The notes under the pieces were generated by a model, which was not told the DNA's origin, did not search any database, and worked only from the letters and a program-made list of their open reading frames with translations. A DNA stretch of 64,000 bases, from the NCBI RefSeq assembly GCF_022448905.1, contig NZ_JAKVCW010000007.1:1-64000 (forward strand), in the 5' to 3' direction. The stretch's first letter is position 1. Each line of letters opens with the position of its first letter. Positions 61,312 to 64,000 of this stretch are shown piece by piece. The stretch comes from Shimia sp. Lineage in GTDB: Bacteria > Pseudomonadota > Alphaproteobacteria > Rhodobacterales > Rhodobacteraceae. The translations under genes and the position numbers were made by a program.

Positions 61312-61339
61312 CCCTCCCGGCCAAAACCGGCCGGAAGGG
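61312..61339 (-). terminator. Hairpin (weak terminator) after the sulfatase gene
   Basis: An 11-bp stem (CCCTTCCGGCC/GGCCGGGAGGG on the minus strand, one T-G pair) with a TTTT-containing loop is followed by ATATTTTTGA. It lies 17 bases after the sulfatase stop and may limit readthrough into the HAD gene. Confidence 0.6.
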
Positions 61340-61356
61340 TTTTCTCCATCAGGATC

Positions 61357-62931
61357 TTACTTGGAGCCAATCTGGCTGAAGATCTTGTCCTTGGCATCGC
61401 CAATGGTGAAGCTGCCCGGCTTCTGACGTGGTGGGAATTCCTCAAATGTTGCAAGGAACTCGCTCACGTAACCAGCCGCTGGCAACAGCAGGTAGACGCG
61501 GTCCAGATACCAATCCCAATAGGTGTTGGAAGTGATGTTGGCGCGTTCATACGGGTCGCGACGCAGGTTGAACAACAGCGGAATACGCAGCTCTGTCCAT
61601 GGCTCCGCCCAGGCCCGCAGGGTCTGCGGATAGCGGTGCTCGAGGAAGATCACCTTCCAGTCGTTGTAGCGCAGCGCGGTCAGATCACCGTCATCAGAGA
61701 AGTAGAAGATCTCCCGACGCGGGGTCTCTTCGGTCTCACCCGTCAGGTATGGCAGGAAGTTGTAGCCATCCAGATGCACCTTGTACTCACGGCCAATCGC
61801 CTGAACACCACCGGCTTTGAGCTCTTCCTTGATGTCCGGTTTTCCGGCAACCGCCAGATAGGTTGGCAGCCAATCCATGTGGTGCATGATCTCATTGGAG
61901 ATCGACCCGGCTTCAATGTTGCCCGGCCAACGCACCATAGATGGCACGCGCCAGCCGCCTTCCCAGTTGGTGTTTTTCTCACCACGGAACGGGGTCATCG
62001 CCGCATCCGGCCAGCTGTTCATATGCGGCCCGTTGTCGGTGGAGTAATGCACAATGGTGTTGTCGGCGATGCCAAGCTCGTCCAGCACATCCAGAAGCTG
62101 CCCAACATGCATGTCATGTTCGATCATGCCTGCCTGGTACTCATCCATATGTTTGCCAGCGATCTCATCCGCCTTCAGACGCATCTCGTCTTTCACGTGC
62201 GTGCGGAAGTGCATCCGCGTACCGCTCCACCAGACAAAAAACGGCTGTCCCTGCTCGTTGGAACGCTTGATGAAGTCAATCGCCGCCGCAACGGTCTCTT
62301 CATCCACGGTCTCCATCCGCTTTTTGGTCAGCGGGCCGGTGTCTTCGATTGTGCCATCTGCGGACGACTTGATCACACCACGTGGACCAAACCGCTCGCG
62401 GAACTCAGGATCCTGAGGATAATCCTCATTCTCCGGCTCTTCTTCTGCGTTCAGGTGGTAGAGGTTGCCAAAGAACTCATCAAAGCCATGGTTGGTTGGC
62501 AGCATCTCGTCCCGGTCACCCAGGTGGTTTTTACCAAACTGCCCGGTGACATAGCCTTCCGCTTTCAGCAGCCCCGCAATGGTCGGATCTTCCACCTGCA
62601 TGCCCTCAGGCGCGCCCGGCATGCCCACTTTGGACAGACCTGTACGGAACACCGATTGGCCGGTGATGAAAGATGACCGGCCTGCGGTACAGGATTGCTC
62701 ACCATAGTAGTCGGTGAAAATCATGCCCTCTTTGGCCACGCGGTCGATGTTTGGCGTTTGATAGCCCATCAGTCCCATGGTGTAGGCCGAGATATTGGAC
62801 TGGCCAATATCATCCCCCCAGATCACAAGAATGTTGGGCTTTTCTTGCGCCGCTAGTGCGGTCGCAACCGTCGTGACCACAGCGGTGACCGCTGATAGAC
62901 GTACGACAGCCTTCATTGGGTTCAGACCCAT
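61357..62931 (-). CDS. Secreted arylsulfatase family protein
   Basis: 524 residues with a Sec signal peptide (about residues 6-29) and GGGAGT before the start. The sulfatase catalytic motif is C-T-A-G-R (Cys81 to Arg85), where the cysteine would be oxidised to formylglycine; the usual proline is an alanine. The metal ligands of the N-terminal fold are seen in W-G-D-D (39-41). Substrate could be sulfated algal polysaccharide or steroid-like sulfates. A formylglycine-generating enzyme is not in the window. Two palindromes lie upstream (63056-63084). Confidence 0.9.
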   Translation of the reverse strand: MGLNPMKAVVRLSAVTAVVTTVATALAAQEKPNILVIWGDDIGQSNISAYTMGLMGYQTPNIDRVAKEGMIFTDYYGEQSCTAGRSSFITGQSVFRTGLSKVGMPGAPEGMQVEDPTIAGLLKAEGYVTGQFGKNHLGDRDEMLPTNHGFDEFFGNLYHLNAEEEPENEDYPQDPEFRERFGPRGVIKSSADGTIEDTGPLTKKRMETVDEETVAAAIDFIKRSNEQGQPFFVWWSGTRMHFRTHVKDEMRLKADEIAGKHMDEYQAGMIEHDMHVGQLLDVLDELGIADNTIVHYSTDNGPHMNSWPDAAMTPFRGEKNTNWEGGWRVPSMVRWPGNIEAGSISNEIMHHMDWLPTYLAVAGKPDIKEELKAGGVQAIGREYKVHLDGYNFLPYLTGETEETPRREIFYFSDDGDLTALRYNDWKVIFLEHRYPQTLRAWAEPWTELRIPLLFNLRRDPYERANITSNTYWDWYLDRVYLLLPAAGYVSEFLATFEEFPPRQKPGSFTIGDAKDKIFSQIGSK

Positions 62932-63055
62932 AACAAGACTCCCTTAAATAAGCACACCTGAAAAACTTCTTGGCTAAAATCTTGGCAAACAAAAACCGTC
63001 AGGTGCCACGCCGAAAAAATGCGCAACCCTCACCCCACTGTCAATTGAAATTACT

Positions 63056-63084
63056 CCACAATTTGTGGATTTCACAATGTGAAA
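63056..63084. promoter_or_regulatory. Two palindromes upstream of the sulfatase gene
   Basis: CCACAATTTGTGG (63056-63068) and TTTCACAATGTGAAA (63070-63084) are perfect odd-centred inverted repeats with similar CACA/TGTG half-sites. They lie 125-153 bases before the sulfatase start. This is typical of repressor operators; the protein is unknown. Confidence 0.5.
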
Positions 63085-63136
63085 CACAACCCTAAAGAAT
63101 GCGACATTTAGCCGTGGGACACTGGGTCAACGGAGG

Positions 63137-63916
63137 TCAGAGGCTGGCAAACCTCGTCGTCAGGTCCTGCGCCTCCGCTTGCAGTCCATAAGGCGCGTTT
63201 ATGATGAACATGCCTGACCCTATCATACGATGGCCCTCTTTTGCAGGGGGGAATTCCACCTCATGCCGCAGGGCCTTGGGGAAGCTTTTCGCCTCCAGCG
63301 CCTCCAGCATCGCTTTGTGCGTGCCGTCTCGCAGGATCGGATACCACAGCGCAATCACACCGACGTTCCACTTGCGGTGCACGTTTGCGATCCAACCCGG
63401 CAGGGTTTTGTAGTCGCTCTTGATCTCGTAACTCGGATCAATCAACAGCACACCCCGGCGCGGCGTTGGCGGGCAAATCCCCATGACGGTCTCAAACCCG
63501 TCTTTCTGATGCACCTTCGCGCCGCTGCCTTTCATAGCCTGGCGCAACGCCGTCGCTTCCTGAGGATGCAACTCACAAAGCTGCATGCTGTCCTCGCCCC
63601 TCAGCAACGCCTGCGCAATCGCCGGCGAGCCGGGATAGGCGGTGTCCCCATGCCGCGCTTGCACAGCCATCAAGGCCCGTTTGTAAGGGTGATCGTCCGC
63701 AAACCACCCCGCCACCTTGCCAATCCCGGCCTCGGCCTCACCGGTTTTCACCGCCGCCGCATCATCGAGCTGATAGACCCCGCGCGCTGCGTGGGTCTCT
63801 AGATAGCTCATCGGCTTGGGCTTTTGCCCCATATATTCCAGCATCACCGCCAAAAGCGCGTGTTTCTGAACATCGGCCAGATTGCCGGCGTGGAAGATGT
63901 GTTGGTAACTCAGCAT
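63137..63916 (-). CDS. rlmJ: 23S rRNA (adenine2030-N6)-methyltransferase
   Basis: 259 residues. RlmJ methylates A2030 of 23S rRNA using S-adenosylmethionine. The family N-terminus is M-L-S-Y-Q-H-I-F-H-A-G-N-L-A-D-V-Q-K-H, and the catalytic motif is L-I-D-P-S-Y-E (serine in place of the second proline of DPPY). Length is close to the E. coli protein (about 280). No partner genes visible; the last 84 bases of the window hold nothing recognised. Confidence 0.93.
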   Translation of the reverse strand: MLSYQHIFHAGNLADVQKHALLAVMLEYMGQKPKPMSYLETHAARGVYQLDDAAAVKTGEAEAGIGKVAGWFADDHPYKRALMAVQARHGDTAYPGSPAIAQALLRGEDSMQLCELHPQEATALRQAMKGSGAKVHQKDGFETVMGICPPTPRRGVLLIDPSYEIKSDYKTLPGWIANVHRKWNVGVIALWYPILRDGTHKAMLEALEAKSFPKALRHEVEFPPAKEGHRMIGSGMFIINAPYGLQAEAQDLTTRFASL

Positions 63917-64000
63917 CCGCTTTCAATAGCCTGCCCGCGCGCCAAAGCCCAGACGGCAGTTTTTGGCCCACCAAAACCGTCAGATTTTGCAACTTCCCGC

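Overview
The window reads as chromosome from a marine Roseobacter-type alphaproteobacterium (Rhodobacteraceae). The GC-rich codon use, protein families, gene orders and the short GC-rich extragenic palindromes fit this; the genus cannot be fixed from sequence alone. Most of it is ordinary chromosome packed into short operons with ATGA or TGATG overlaps. No insertion sequence, prophage or CRISPR array was seen. The one RNA gene found is a tRNA-Pro(UGG).

Layout. 0-3.2 kb: a degenerate fragment, a tiny secreted peptide, a chemoreceptor and nadD. 3.2-8.1 kb: an AT-rich accessory zone of seven very small membrane-protein ORFs (three recognisably paralogous), the housekeeping translation factor gene ettA, and an AT-rich gene resembling the putative abortive-infection AbiC family. 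8.4-11.8 kb: two small membrane proteins, a BrnA-like antitoxin gene cut by an internal TAG, a thioesterase, a geranylgeranyl-reductase-type flavoprotein and thioredoxin 2. 11.9-26.1 kb: a reductive pyrimidine catabolism region. It holds an NMT1/ThiY-type ABC importer, dihydropyrimidinase, a carbamoyl-amidohydrolase, dihydropyrimidine dehydrogenase PreT/PreA and two tandem RutR-like regulators. Three palindromes matching the E. coli RutR consensus sit at the promoters. An HxlR regulator and a carbonic anhydrase lie inside this region.

26.4-41.5 kb: cold-shock proteins, a sterol-desaturase family protein, tRNA-Pro, pdxH, fabI, a LysE exporter, an L,D-transpeptidase, gpt, an aminotransferase, a PpiD-like foldase, trpE and a Tat-exported 2',3'-cyclic nucleotidase. 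41.5-45.8 kb: an RND efflux pair without an outer-membrane channel. 46.0-51.9 kb: a complete Mrp Na+/H+ antiporter operon with fused A-B subunits.

52.0-62.9 kb: a long minus-strand cluster. A secreted sulfatase and an exported HAD phosphatase precede moxR, DUF58, DUF4381, batA, batB (VWA-TPR, apparently frameshifted in a 5-G run), batD and an eight-heme cytochrome c with HEAT and TPR-like repeats. From the HAD gene to the cytochrome every junction is an overlap or at most 12 bp, so this looks like one transcription unit. It couples a MoxR/VWA metal-insertion or chaperone-like module to periplasmic enzymes and a multiheme protein, and is the best candidate for an under-described system. rlmJ closes the window.

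All calls come from reading the sequence and translated proteins. No database search was run, and family assignments rest on recognised motifs.
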